A DNA stretch of 64,000 bases, taken from Massilia solisilvae (lineage in GTDB: Bacteria; Pseudomonadota; Gammaproteobacteria; Burkholderiales; Burkholderiaceae_D). This document shows, piece by piece, positions 29,677 through 40,155 of the stretch. The DNA lies in contig NZ_JANUGV010000006.1 in assembly GCF_024753215.1 (NCBI RefSeq), positions 124,001-188,000 of the forward strand, in the 5' to 3' direction. Position 1 is the first letter of the stretch; every line of letters begins with the position of its first letter. The notes under the pieces are model-generated. The model saw only the letters and a program-made list of their open reading frames with translations, was not told where the DNA came from and did not search any database. The position numbers were made by a program, and so were the translations under genes.

Positions 29677-30051
29677 TTAGCAGCTCGCCCCGGAATGGGG
29701 TTCGCCGTTCCGAAGATTGAAGCCCATGAAGCACTTGTATCCGTCGCTCGGGCGGTAGGAGCACCACACGTCGCCCTTGCGCCGCAGCCGTTCGCCAGCC
29801 TCGGACGTGCAAGTGACATCCTTTTCGTCCGGATAGAGTGAGTCGAAAATCTCCTTCGCCGGCTCCCCCGTGACTGCAATGGCGATCTTTCGATCAGTCT
29901 TCGAGGGGGCTGCACGCTCGCCGGGCTCTCCGGAATAGATGAGATAAGAAGCGTTCAGGTTTTTGTACTTCGCGGACCAAGGAGAGCCTGTGCTTGCTGC
30001 AAAAGCGAGCGGAAGAGCGAAGGTACCGAGGAAAGCTAGCAATTTTCTCAT
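29677..30051 (-). CDS. Small exported cysteine-containing protein, putative immunity protein
   Basis: A 124-residue protein with a signal peptide (MRKLLAFLGTFALPLAFA, cleaved around residue 18-19). The mature part has four cysteines (81, 97, 107, 124), which suits disulfides in the periplasm, with a C-terminal core DVWCSYRPSDGYKCFMGF. I recognise no family. Its ATG overlaps the stop of the M74 gene (TGATG), so it is made together with that enzyme. A periplasmic protein coupled to a cell-wall hydrolase fits an immunity protein; that role is inference from order, coupling and location, not from homology. Confidence 0.65.
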   Translation of the reverse strand: MRKLLAFLGTFALPLAFAASTGSPWSAKYKNLNASYLIYSGEPGERAAPSKTDRKIAIAVTGEPAKEIFDSLYPDEKDVTCTSEAGERLRRKGDVWCSYRPSDGYKCFMGFNLRNGEPHSGASC

Positions 30052-30521
30052 CAAAGCTCCACGTGGAAGTGGTTGTCGTGATGTACCCACGTCCGTACGC
30101 GAGCATCGGCCCTGGTATCGTTGAACAGGATCTTTTTCACGAGTGGGTGTGAGAAGAAAATGCCGATCAGCCTGCCGGTCGCCTCTTGATCGTAATCGGC
30201 ATCATGCCAGGTCACCGGTAGTTGCAGACCGTCCTTGCGAAGCGCGCGTACGTCGACTTGTAGCCCGTCGACGTGGGACGAGTGTTCAGAGGTTGCGCCC
30301 GCGTCCGCCTGGCTAATGTTACCAATGCCAAACTTGCGAGTGTCGACAGCTGCCCACTCCCGCTCGACCCAGAGGAGCATTGTCATCATTGATGGATGCG
30401 CATACTGGAACTTGCCACCACTGGGCGTTCCGTACACGTAATAGCCCGCGTCCTCAGGGGCCTGAGGGAGCATGAAATAGTCGCGAGAGTCCTTTGGTTG
30501 AAGCTGTGAGATTCGCGCCAT
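30051..30521 (-). CDS. M74 (MepA-like) murein endopeptidase, putative T6SS effector
   Basis: A 156-residue protein consisting of little more than a penicillin-insensitive murein endopeptidase domain. The zinc-site pattern SHVDGLQVDVRAL gives His83 and Asp90, and the C-terminal WVHHDNHFHVEL gives His151/His153, matching the His-x6-Asp and HxH ligands of MepA. MepA cleaves the D-Ala-meso-DAP cross-link of peptidoglycan. Unlike housekeeping MepA there is no signal peptide, so it needs another route across membranes. It sits 12 bp after hcp with a strong GAGGAGG site and is coupled to a small exported protein. A T6SS-delivered wall toxin is the best reading; I rate the fold as near certain and the role as likely. 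Confidence 0.85.
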   Translation of the reverse strand: MARISQLQPKDSRDYFMLPQAPEDAGYYVYGTPSGGKFQYAHPSMMTMLLWVEREWAAVDTRKFGIGNISQADAGATSEHSSHVDGLQVDVRALRKDGLQLPVTWHDADYDQEATGRLIGIFFSHPLVKKILFNDTRADARVRTWVHHDNHFHVEL

Positions 30522-30533
30522 GACGCCTCCTCG

Positions 30534-31025
30534 TCAGGCGAAGCGGTTCGTGGCCAAATCCCATCCGCCGGCCGTGTTGCCACCAGCGCCCCCGCTGATC
30601 TTTTGTTGGGTGTACTTCCAGCGGACCTTTGCGAACTTCAGCGTGAAGCTGTCGTGCAAGCCCGTCCCGTGGTGCATCACCTGATCGATGCTTCCGATGA
30701 GCACATTTTCGAGCTCGACTTCGTAGTATTTGATCGGCTTGCCATCGCTGTCGGCCCGCATGAATTCAAGCCGGGCTTTCGGGATGGTCCGGCCCGCTGA
30801 ACACGTCTGCATAAGGATAGGAGAAGAGAGGTCTGTCAGCTTACTGAGCGAGATACTCTTGTGCTCGCAGCGCTCGGCTGTGTGTCCGCCCGCAGTGGAC
30901 GCTGTGGCGCTCTTGGGCTGTTTGACGCCCCACGATGCACTCGCAATTTCGATCCAGCCGACGTGGTTCGAGTCAGCCGACTCGCCTTTAATGCTCTCAA
31001 TGAACAGGTATGCATCAACTGCCAT
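30534..31025 (-). CDS. hcp: Hcp family type VI secretion tube protein
   Basis: A 163-residue Hcp: it starts MAVDAYLFIESIKGES, has the WIEIASASWGVKQP strand pair, EHKSISLSKLTDLSSPILMQ, and YYEVELENVLIGSI, all typical of Hcp. Hcp hexamers stack into the T6SS tube, and effectors can ride in the hexamer pore. The length is normal, so there is no fused toxin domain. GGGGAGA upstream fixes the ATG at 31025. It heads the three-gene cassette hcp-M74-small exported protein. No sheath, baseplate or ClpV gene lies in the window, so it is an orphan copy that would depend on a T6SS elsewhere. Confidence 0.9.
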   Translation of the reverse strand: MAVDAYLFIESIKGESADSNHVGWIEIASASWGVKQPKSATASTAGGHTAERCEHKSISLSKLTDLSSPILMQTCSAGRTIPKARLEFMRADSDGKPIKYYEVELENVLIGSIDQVMHHGTGLHDSFTLKFAKVRWKYTQQKISGGAGGNTAGGWDLATNRFA

Positions 31026-31218
31026 AGAAGTCTCCCCTAAGGAATTTAAGGAGATATTCTCGTACCAGAGGCGCGTCTTGCTGTTGGCGACGATCAAGCT
31101 GTTGCATTGCTTGGCTGATCAAGTGAAGACCGCCTGCTGAATCTGCTGTCGGGCCCCAAATTTCGGCAACCCATGGTCATCTTCGCTATACTTCATCTGC
31201 CCCACTTTAGAGAATGCC

Positions 31219-31500
31219 ATGTCGAACGCCAACGAAGAGACCCTGAAAGCCCACCTGAAAGCGCTGCACCGCAGCCTGAACGAAGCCGGCCAGCCCGACG
31301 ACGAGCTCGAGATGCTGCTGCGCCAGCTCGACGGCGACATCCAGCGCCTGCTCGACAAGCAGGCCGACGACCCTGACCGCAACACCTACGGGCTGGCCAG
31401 CCGCGCGCAGGAACTGACGGCACGTTTTGCCGTGCGCCACCCGCACCTGGAGCCGACCCTGCAGGAACTGGGCCGCATCCTCGCCACGATGGGCATCTGA
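31219..31500 (+). CDS. DUF4404 family protein
   Basis: A 93-residue helical protein starting [20 protein letters not shown] and ending [17 protein letters not shown], matching the small DUF4404 family. Heptad-like leucines suggest a helical hairpin or coiled coil. Function unknown. TATACT at 31187-31192 is a plausible -10 box. It diverges from hcp; the 193-bp gap between them must hold both promoters, and I see no clear -10/-35 pair for hcp. Confidence 0.8.
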   Translation: MSNANEETLKAHLKALHRSLNEAGQPDDELEMLLRQLDGDIQRLLDKQADDPDRNTYGLASRAQELTARFAVRHPHLEPTLQELGRILATMGI

Positions 31501-31583
31501 ATAACCACAAGTTATTGATAAGTAAGCCGTTTTCCCGGTCCGGGGAGCACTGGGAAAACGGTTTTCCGGTAAAATGCCGGCCA

Positions 31584-33848
<2,265 letters not shown>

Positions 33849-33865
33849 GCCCGTTAGCTGTAAAA

Positions 33866-33947
33866 CCGTCGTCCCCCGCGGAGGCGGGGACCCATGCTGA
33901 GCGTGCAATCACGCGGTCTATGGGTCCCCGCCTCCGCGGGGACGACG
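33866..33947. repeat. REP/BIME-like palindromic element, copy 2
   Basis: Inverted halves ACCGTCGTCCCC...GGGGACGACG, each with an inner hairpin (CCCGCGGAGGCGGGG and CCCCGCCTCCGCGGGG), in the convergent gap between ygiQ and the AI-2E-type transporter gene. It carries the shared CCCATGCTGAG segment of the family. Confidence 0.8.
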
Positions 33948-33967
33948 TGCTTCACGTACGGGTAAGA

Positions 33968-35083
33968 TCAGACAACCAGATCCGCACTGGCCTGCTTCGT
34001 CCGCAGCGCCAGCGCATTGCGATGCCGCGCCCGCAGCCGCGGATTGGTCAGCAGCCGCGCCAGCGTCTCCCCCACCAGCATCACCACACCCAACAGCGGC
34101 AGCACCAGCATCAGCCCGACCACCCCCGCCACCGCGCCGCCGATAAAGATCATCAGCACCGTCACGAGCGGGTGGATGCGCAGGCTGCGCCCGAGCGTGA
34201 GCGGCATGAACACGAAGTCGTCCAGTAGCCGCACCAGCACGAACACCGCGATCGCGCCATAGGCCATGGCCGGGTTGCCCGGCGCGTCGGTCGAGGTCAC
34301 CACGACCACCAGCGCGCAGCCGGCGATGGAGCCGACGTATGGAACCCATGCCAGCAGCGCCGAGATCAGCCCGAGCAGCAGCGGCGAGGATACGCCGATG
34401 ATCCACAGCCCGAGCGCCAGCACCGCCGTGTCCAGCACCGTCAGGCGCAGCAGGCCGGAAAAATAGCGGCGCGCGGTCTGGTCCACCTGGTGCATCAGGA
34501 ACAGCGTCTTTTCGAAGTAGGCGTTGGGCACGCCGCGCGCGAGGAATTTCTTGAAACGGACGCCGTCGCGCAGGAAGAAAAAGGTGAGGAAGGGCGCGAG
34601 CAGCAGCGAAGGCAGCCAGCCGGCGGCAGCCAGCAGGAACGCGCCCAGGTGCTGCTGCGGGAAGTCGTTGGTGAGCGCACGGATCGAGCGGTTGAGGATG
34701 CCGCGCAGGTGCATGCCCCGCAGGACCGGGAATTTGGCTTCGACCGCCGAGATCGTGGAGCGTACGAATGAGAGCCCGCCGTCCACGTAGCGCCCGATCG
34801 CCGCCTGCCACGCGTCGCCCGGCCCGGCCCACGAGAACACCCCGGCCAGCGCCAGCGCCACCAGCGTGAAGAAGACGCTGCACACGAGCAGGGCCGAGAC
34901 GTTGCGGCTCACGCCCGCGCGCACCAGCCGCCGCATCGGATCGAGCAGCATGTAGTACATCACACCGCCGACGATGAACGGCAGGACCAGCCACAAGGTG
35001 TGCTGCAGCACCACCAGCAGCAGGCTGGTGGTGGCGACGATGCCGGCCCAGGCAACCGGCCCGGCGCGCTCTTCAGGCTTCAT
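33968..35083 (-). CDS. AI-2E/PerM family transporter
   Basis: A 371-residue inner-membrane protein with about eight hydrophobic segments, beginning [22 protein letters not shown]. The order of segments, the loop [23 protein letters not shown] and the late [15 protein letters not shown] block match the AI-2E family (TqsA/PerM/YdiK type). Substrates in this family are mostly unproven and include autoinducer-2 or cations. The ATG overlaps the upstream acyltransferase stop by four bases, so the two are coupled. Confidence 0.88.
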   Translation of the reverse strand: MKPEERAGPVAWAGIVATTSLLLVVLQHTLWLVLPFIVGGVMYYMLLDPMRRLVRAGVSRNVSALLVCSVFFTLVALALAGVFSWAGPGDAWQAAIGRYVDGGLSFVRSTISAVEAKFPVLRGMHLRGILNRSIRALTNDFPQQHLGAFLLAAAGWLPSLLLAPFLTFFFLRDGVRFKKFLARGVPNAYFEKTLFLMHQVDQTARRYFSGLLRLTVLDTAVLALGLWIIGVSSPLLLGLISALLAWVPYVGSIAGCALVVVVTSTDAPGNPAMAYGAIAVFVLVRLLDDFVFMPLTLGRSLRIHPLVTVLMIFIGGAVAGVVGLMLVLPLLGVVMLVGETLARLLTNPRLRARHRNALALRTKQASADLVV

Positions 35084-36141
35084 GTGACTCTCTCATCCGG
35101 CAAGGTACGCTCTTCCAATTCCAGGCTCCTTCTCTTCGTGCGTTTTCCAAACAGGAGCCTCGCGGCGGCGGGGCTCGCGGCGATGCGGCGGCCGATCAGC
35201 CAGCACACGGCGGTGATGATGCATCCCGATGCAATCGACACCAGCGCGGCGGCAGCGGCGTCGAGCGGGGGCGACAGGTACTGCTTCGACAACTGCTCTG
35301 CGAGGATGAAACCGTACATCGACACCACGTAGATGTACAGGGTATCCCGGCCGGCGGCGGCCATGGCATGGCGCGCGGGCGCGGGAAGCAGTCGCCAGGC
35401 GCCGTGGAAAACGCACAGGGCGAAGATCGAGACGACGACACCGGCGACATAGCGCAGCGCGATGTTCGGAAGATTGGCCACGGTCAGCGCCATCTTCGAG
35501 ACGTAGATGTAGGTCGCCTCGTTCCACAGCGCGAAGCAGGCGACGCTGGCCAACCCGGTCAACGCAGCAAGCGCCGCGAGCCTGGCCGGCGATGGCGCAC
35601 GCAGCTTGGCCAGCGCCGTCACATGGCCCAGCACGAAGAACGGGAACGTGTATTTGAAGAGGTGGACAATCGCGATGTCCGGCACCGCCAGCAGCGCCGC
35701 GAACATCAGGACCACGACGCCAGCCCAGTAGCGGCTGCATGTGCGTGCCAGCGCGATCAGCACCACCGATCCGAACAAGGCCCACAGGAACCAGAGCCGT
35801 CCAAGGAATTCCCGCAACAGCACGGTTTTCGTCAGCACGGCGCCGTCGTGCAGGGCCAGCAGCGCCAGGTACAACGTGCCCCAGGCCAGCACCGGCGTGA
35901 GGTAGCTGGATGCCTTGCCGCGCACCAGCGCAAGCGCCCCGGCTGACACCAGGCCCGGCGTGGAGACGTAGCCGCTAATGGCCATGAACAGCGGCATGTG
36001 GAACATGTAGATGGTCTTGAAGAGGGGATCGTTCCAGAAGCCGGTTTGCTGGTAGGTGACGTACTGGATGCTGTGGCCGATCACCACCAGCAGGATGAGC
36101 ATGCCTTTCGAAAAATCGAGGTATTCACTGCGTCCTGCCAT
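35080..36141 (-). CDS. Membrane acyltransferase, acyltransferase-3 family
   Basis: A 353-residue, roughly ten-segment membrane protein. The N-terminus RSEYLDFSKGMLILLVVIGH carries the acyltransferase-3 His, followed by MFHMPLFMAISGY, both typical of OatA/NodX/OpgC-type enzymes that acylate extracytoplasmic sugars. The acceptor is unknown. It is the first gene of a two-gene unit with the AI-2E-type transporter. Confidence 0.85.
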   Translation of the reverse strand: MAGRSEYLDFSKGMLILLVVIGHSIQYVTYQQTGFWNDPLFKTIYMFHMPLFMAISGYVSTPGLVSAGALALVRGKASSYLTPVLAWGTLYLALLALHDGAVLTKTVLLREFLGRLWFLWALFGSVVLIALARTCSRYWAGVVVLMFAALLAVPDIAIVHLFKYTFPFFVLGHVTALAKLRAPSPARLAALAALTGLASVACFALWNEATYIYVSKMALTVANLPNIALRYVAGVVVSIFALCVFHGAWRLLPAPARHAMAAAGRDTLYIYVVSMYGFILAEQLSKQYLSPPLDAAAAALVSIASGCIITAVCWLIGRRIAASPAAARLLFGKRTKRRSLELEERTLPDERVT

Positions 36142-36211
36142 GTTCTTATCCGGGTTGAACGACGGAACTCATCATACAAGCAAGCGAACTGGTCCCGTCG
36201 CGCGCGTCGCC

Positions 36212-36694
36212 CTACGGCGTCTCGAGCAGCTCGGGCGGCCCCTTCCACTCGCCCAGGCGTTGCGCCATCTGCCGCGCCAGCGCCAGCGAAATCTTGTAGC
36301 CGATGACGGCGTCGGTTTCCATCAGCGACAGGAAGTCGGCGCGGAAGAACACGGCCAGCTCGCTGTCCTCGGTCGCGCGCGCCTGGGCGTTGCGCGGCGC
36401 ATCGTTGAGCAGCGCCAGTTCGCCGAAAAAGTTGCCTGGGCCGAGATCGGCAACATGCTGCCGCTCGCCCGCGCTGCCGCGGCGGATCGCCACCCGCCCG
36501 TTCATCACCAGGTACAGCGCCTGTCCTTCGTCGCCCTCGTCGAACACGATCTCGCCCGGCAGGTAGCGGCGCTCGTGCATCAGGCCATCGACGATCTTGA
36601 GCTCGAGCGGCTTGAGGGAGCCGAACAGGGCCGAGTTCTTCAGTCGCAGCAAGCGCGGCGACATGGGCGGCGATTTCAGCAATCCGAGTATCAC
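36212..36694 (-). CDS. Cyclic-nucleotide-binding domain protein
   Basis: A 160-residue protein with a single cNMP-binding beta-roll (LPGEIVFDEGDEGQALYLVMNGRV, then DLGPGNFFGELALLNDAPRNAQARA with the phosphate-binding loop) and a C-terminal helix, but no DNA-binding domain. It probably acts as a stand-alone sensor or regulatory subunit. I choose the GTG at 36694 because GGAG lies five bases upstream; a TTG at 36730 would add 12 residues. Divergent from the diguanylate cyclase gene, with 252 bp between them and nothing else recognisable in that gap. Confidence 0.85.
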   Translation of the reverse strand: MILGLLKSPPMSPRLLRLKNSALFGSLKPLELKIVDGLMHERRYLPGEIVFDEGDEGQALYLVMNGRVAIRRGSAGERQHVADLGPGNFFGELALLNDAPRNAQARATEDSELAVFFRADFLSLMETDAVIGYKISLALARQMAQRLGEWKGPPELLETP

Positions 36695-36946
36695 GGTGGC
36701 TCCGCGTTGCAAAAGGGGAAGTGTTGTCAATTATGCTGCATCGCACGCCCTCGTGTATGCCCTGAGCGAAGATTTTGAACGCCAGCGTTTCCGGATCCCC
36801 CCGGCGGAGGGGGGAAATCGCCTGTTTAACAAAATTGTGCAACAGCAATTGTCAAAACCGAGTAAGATAAATTCCCGATGGAAACAGCTGTTATCTGTTT
36901 GGCATGATGCTCGGCAAGTGGCGGGCGGATGGCAGAAGGAATTGCC

Positions 36947-38098
36947 GTGGTAGATATTCGTACAATCATTTTAGCGCTGGGCATCGGCAACGTCGGATTC
37001 GCGCTGCTCATGGCCGGCTACATTCGGGGCAGTACGTCACAGGACGGGCTGGCCCTGTGGATGTGGTCGCGGCTGATGCTTGGGGTGACCCAGTTCATCG
37101 GCTGGCTGGCGCCCGGCCCCTGGGGCGATTCGCTGCAAGCCATTGGCTGCGTGGCGGGCGTTGCAATGGAATTGGCCGCCTATTGCACCTACTTCGAATG
37201 CGGACGCTGGCGCCGTGCCGTCGGCCCGGCCACGGCACTGACGCTGCTGGTGATGCTGTTCGTGAGCTTCCATCGCGCCACGTACGTGCAGCTGCTCGGG
37301 CTGGCCTGCGTGATCTCGGCCATGTACGCCGCGGCAATGGCATTCGTGCTGTTGCGGCCGCGTTCGCGCAAGCGTTCGCTGCTGCAAAAGATCATGGGTG
37401 GCAGCGACGCGCTCTTTGCCGTGGCGATGGCCGCCGGCGGCTGGGCGGGCTTGAGCGATCCATCGCAAGTGCTGGGCGCCAATGGCCTGCACACGCTGGC
37501 CGGGCTGGCGGCCTACCTGATGATGATCGTGAACGGCGCCGGCTTCCTGCTGCTGTGCAAGCAGAAGGCTGACGACCAGATGACGCTGCTGGCGACCACC
37601 GATTTCCTGACCGGCCTGGCCAACCGCCGCGCCTTCTTCCAGCAGGCCGAAGGCGCGCGCCAGCTGGCGCTGCGGCTGCGTAAGCCGATCGCGCTGCTGA
37701 TGCTCGACATCGACCACTTCAAGCAGCTCAACGACCGCTTCGGCCATGCCACCGGCGACGAGGCGCTGGTGCTGTTCGCCGACACGGCGCGCGCCACGCT
37801 GCGCGAGCACGACATCATGGGCCGGCTGGGCGGCGAGGAGTTCGCGCTGGCGCTGCCCGGCACCGACCTGCCGGGCGGGGTGCTGGCGGCCGAGCGCCTG
37901 CGCCAGGCCGTGATCGACGCGCCGCTGTGCGCGGCCGGTACGCCGCACCGGATGACGGTGAGCATTGGCGTGGTGCTGGTCGAGCCGAACGAGGCGCTGA
38001 CGGCGGCGCTGGCCCGCGCCGACCAGGCGCTGTACGCGGCCAAGAGCGGCGGGCGCAACCGGGTGGAGGTGGGCCCCCCGGTGCTCAAGCGGGCCTGA
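36947..38098 (+). CDS. Membrane diguanylate cyclase (GGDEF)
   Basis: A 383-residue protein with six or seven N-terminal membrane segments (about residues 1-205) and a C-terminal GGDEF domain. The active site is GGEEF (295-299) and the inhibitory I-site RxxD is present as REHD (286-289), so product inhibition by c-di-GMP is expected. It makes c-di-GMP from GTP, promoting sessile life. AGAAGGA six bases before the GTG at 36947 favours that start; an ATG at 36929 has no good site. The membrane part may sense an unknown cue. Confidence 0.92.
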   Translation: MVDIRTIILALGIGNVGFALLMAGYIRGSTSQDGLALWMWSRLMLGVTQFIGWLAPGPWGDSLQAIGCVAGVAMELAAYCTYFECGRWRRAVGPATALTLLVMLFVSFHRATYVQLLGLACVISAMYAAAMAFVLLRPRSRKRSLLQKIMGGSDALFAVAMAAGGWAGLSDPSQVLGANGLHTLAGLAAYLMMIVNGAGFLLLCKQKADDQMTLLATTDFLTGLANRRAFFQQAEGARQLALRLRKPIALLMLDIDHFKQLNDRFGHATGDEALVLFADTARATLREHDIMGRLGGEEFALALPGTDLPGGVLAAERLRQAVIDAPLCAAGTPHRMTVSIGVVLVEPNEALTAALARADQALYAAKSGGRNRVEVGPPVLKRA

Positions 38099-38111
38099 AA
38101 AAGACGGGCGG

Positions 38112-38148
38112 AAAAAGAGAAAGGGCCTGGTGTGCAACCAGGCCCTTT
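38112..38148 (-). terminator. Terminator of the tRNA transcript
   Basis: A perfect 12-bp stem AAAGGGCCTGGT/ACCAGGCCCTTT (38120-38131 and 38137-38148) with a 5-base loop. Read on the minus strand it is followed by CTCTTTTTC, so it ends the tRNA-Val/tRNA-Asp transcript. On the plus strand no T-run follows, so it is at best a weak stop for the diguanylate cyclase gene. Confidence 0.8.
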
Positions 38149-38155
38149 CGGATGT

Positions 38156-38232
38156 TGGCGGAGCGGACGGGACTCGAACCCGCGACCCCCGGCGTGACAG
38201 GCCGGTATTCTAACCAACTGAACTACCGCTCC
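38156..38232 (-). tRNA. tRNA-Asp(GTC)
   Basis: Minus-strand GGAGCGG acceptor pairs with CCGCTCC, with discriminator G and an encoded CCA. D-loop AGTTGGTTAGAA, anticodon loop CTGTCAC giving anticodon GTC, and T-loop GTTCGAGTC. 77 bases including CCA. Confidence 0.96.
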
Positions 38233-38269
38233 GTTTTTACTGATCGGTACATCGATCCTTGATGACATC

Positions 38270-38345
38270 TGGTGGGCGCTGAGAGGCTCGAACTCCCGAC
38301 CTAAGCCTTGTAAGGGCTCCGCTCTACCAACTGAGCTAAGCGCCC
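38270..38345 (-). tRNA. tRNA-Val(TAC)
   Basis: Minus-strand GGGCGCT acceptor pairs with AGCGCCC, discriminator A and an encoded CCA. D-arm TAGCTCAGTTGGTAGAGC, anticodon loop CTTACAA giving anticodon TAC, and T-arm GGGAGTTCGAGCCTC. It lies upstream of tRNA-Asp in the same transcript, 37 bp away. Confidence 0.96.
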
Positions 38346-38400
38346 GCTCACGTTCTTCGATGTCATCGACGTTTGTCATCACGTCCGACGAAGAGGCCGA

Positions 38401-38430
38401 ATCATAGCCTATCCTTTGAAAAGCGCGCAA
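38401..38430 (-). promoter_or_regulatory. Putative promoter of the tRNA pair
   Basis: Read on the minus strand: TTGCGC (38430-38425), an 18-base spacer and TATGAT (38406-38401), 55 bases before the 5' end of tRNA-Val. Confidence 0.55.
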
Positions 38431-38522
38431 GGGTTTTTCGAAAAAATCGTCGCCTGCAACGCTGCGCTACGCGGCAGCGTGGCCTTTTGTGCCAATATCA
38501 AGCTCCGGATACCGCCCACGCC

Positions 38523-39791
38523 ATGACCATGCCTGCTTCACGCCAACTTTTGCTGGACCTGTTCCAGCGCGCCGTCTCCGCCGTCGATCCGCTCGAACTG
38601 GTCGCCCGCCACCTGCCGCCGCCGCCCAAGGGGCGCACCGTGGTCATCGGCGCGGGCAAGGCAGCGGCGCGCATGGCGCAGGGCGTCGAGCGCCACTGGC
38701 AGGGCGAGCTGTCCGGGCTGGTGGTCACGCGCTACGGCCACGGCGCGCCCACCGAACACATCGAGGTGCTGGAAGCGGGCCACCCGGTGCCCGACGCGGC
38801 CAGCGCCAAAGCGGCCGAGCGCATGCTGGCGCAGGTCGCCGGCCTTGGCGCGGATGACCTGGTGATCTGCCTGATCTCGGGCGGCGGCTCGGCCTTGCTG
38901 TCGATGCCGGCGCCCGGCATCACGGCAGACGAAAAACGCGCGCTCAACCAGCAACTGCTCAAGAGCGGCGCGCCGATCGGCGAGATGAACTGCGTGCGCC
39001 GCCATCTCTCGGCGATCAAGGGCGGACGGCTGGCGCTGGCCTGCGCGCCGGCGCGCGTGGTCACGCTGGTGGTGTCCGACGTGCCGGGCGACGATCCGGC
39101 CGTGGTGGCGTCCGGCCCCACGGTCCCCGATGGCAGCACCGCGCACGACGCGCTGGCGATCCTGCACAAGTACGGCATCGCCGTCTCCGACCAGGCGCTG
39201 CGCGTGCTGCAGGATCCGGCACTGGCCGCGCCGCAGCCGGACGATCCTCGCCTGGCCGGCAACAGCGTCAGCGTGATTGCAACCGCCCAGCAGGCGCTGG
39301 ATGCGGCAGCGGCGGCCGCGCGCGAGGCCGGCTACACGCCGCTGGTGCTCTCTTCCAGCATGGAGGGCGAGGCGCGCGAGGTCGGCATCGTCCACGCGGG
39401 CATTGCGCGCCAGGTGGTCGAGCATGCCCAGCCCCTGGCCGCGCCTTGCGTGATCATCTCCGGCGGCGAAACCAGCGTGACCGTGCGCGGCAACGGGCGC
39501 GGCGGGCGCAACGTCGAATTTTTGCTGGCGCTGGCGATCGCGCTGGACGGCCTGCCCCGTGTGCATGCGATCGCCTGCGACACCGACGGCATCGACGGCA
39601 CCGAGGACAATGCGGGCGCCGTCATCGGCCCCGACACGCTGGCGCGCGCGGCCGGCTGCGGCCTCGATCCGCGCGCAATCCTGGCCAACAACGATGCCTA
39701 CAGCCTGTTTGCGCGGCTGTCCGACCTGGTCGTGACCGGCCCCACGCGCACCAACGTCAACGACTTCCGGGCGATCCTGATCGAACCGTAG
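38523..39791 (+). CDS. Glycerate 2-kinase (GckA/MOFRL family)
   Basis: A 422-residue protein of the DUF4147/MOFRL type. Seen: GRTVVIGAGKAAARMAQ, CLISGGGSALL, GEMNCVRRHLSAIKGG and VVSDVPGDDPAVVASGPT in the N-terminal domain, and ISGGETSVTVRGNGRGGRN with AIACDTDGIDGTEDNAGA in the C-terminal MOFRL domain. It phosphorylates D-glycerate to 2-phosphoglycerate, feeding glycolysis from glyoxylate, tartrate or serine routes. ATG at 38523 matches the family start; an ATG six bases later is possible. Its TAG stop lies inside the following repeat. Confidence 0.93.
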   Translation: MTMPASRQLLLDLFQRAVSAVDPLELVARHLPPPPKGRTVVIGAGKAAARMAQGVERHWQGELSGLVVTRYGHGAPTEHIEVLEAGHPVPDAASAKAAERMLAQVAGLGADDLVICLISGGGSALLSMPAPGITADEKRALNQQLLKSGAPIGEMNCVRRHLSAIKGGRLALACAPARVVTLVVSDVPGDDPAVVASGPTVPDGSTAHDALAILHKYGIAVSDQALRVLQDPALAAPQPDDPRLAGNSVSVIATAQQALDAAAAAAREAGYTPLVLSSSMEGEAREVGIVHAGIARQVVEHAQPLAAPCVIISGGETSVTVRGNGRGGRNVEFLLALAIALDGLPRVHAIACDTDGIDGTEDNAGAVIGPDTLARAAGCGLDPRAILANNDAYSLFARLSDLVVTGPTRTNVNDFRAILIEP

Positions 39792-39890
39792 GGTGGGCAG
39801 CTTGTCTGCCCACGCGTCCAGCCGGCTTATGACAGGCCGGACAGCATAGCCGTGCGTTGAACGCGTGGGCAGGAGACCTGCCCACCCTAC
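39788..39890. repeat. TAGGGTGGGC-family palindromic element, full unit
   Basis: Outer arms GTAGGGTGGGCAG and CTGCCCACCCTAC enclose inner GTCTGCCCACGCGT and ACGCGTGGGCAGG segments. The TAG stop of the glycerate kinase gene is the first TAG of the element. The rest of the 364-bp gap up to the TonB-dependent receptor (39891-40155) shows no gene and presumably holds its promoter. Confidence 0.8.
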
Positions 39891-40155
39891 GGGCCGTCTT
39901 TCGGCCACTGCAAGGATCTGCCGAGAATGTGTTGCGAAAAGCACTTTTCTGGCCGGTTTTTCTTGCCCTGTGACATACACATCCCCCAAAATGTCGGGCT
40001 TATAAAGCCGGCAACCTTAAAACATCGCTAAGAAATGCCAGGTGCCGGGGCGGCTTGCAGCCGTCCGCGCGGTCGCTCGACGCCGCGCCGGGAAAAAAGA
40101 GAAGTGTGGGAGACACCGACCGCATCACCTTTTACACAAAACCAGGGGAAACTCC

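Noticed and set aside
38120..38148. The strong hairpin as a terminator of the diguanylate cyclase gene
   Set aside because: The T-run exists only on the minus strand, so it was assigned to the tRNA transcript.
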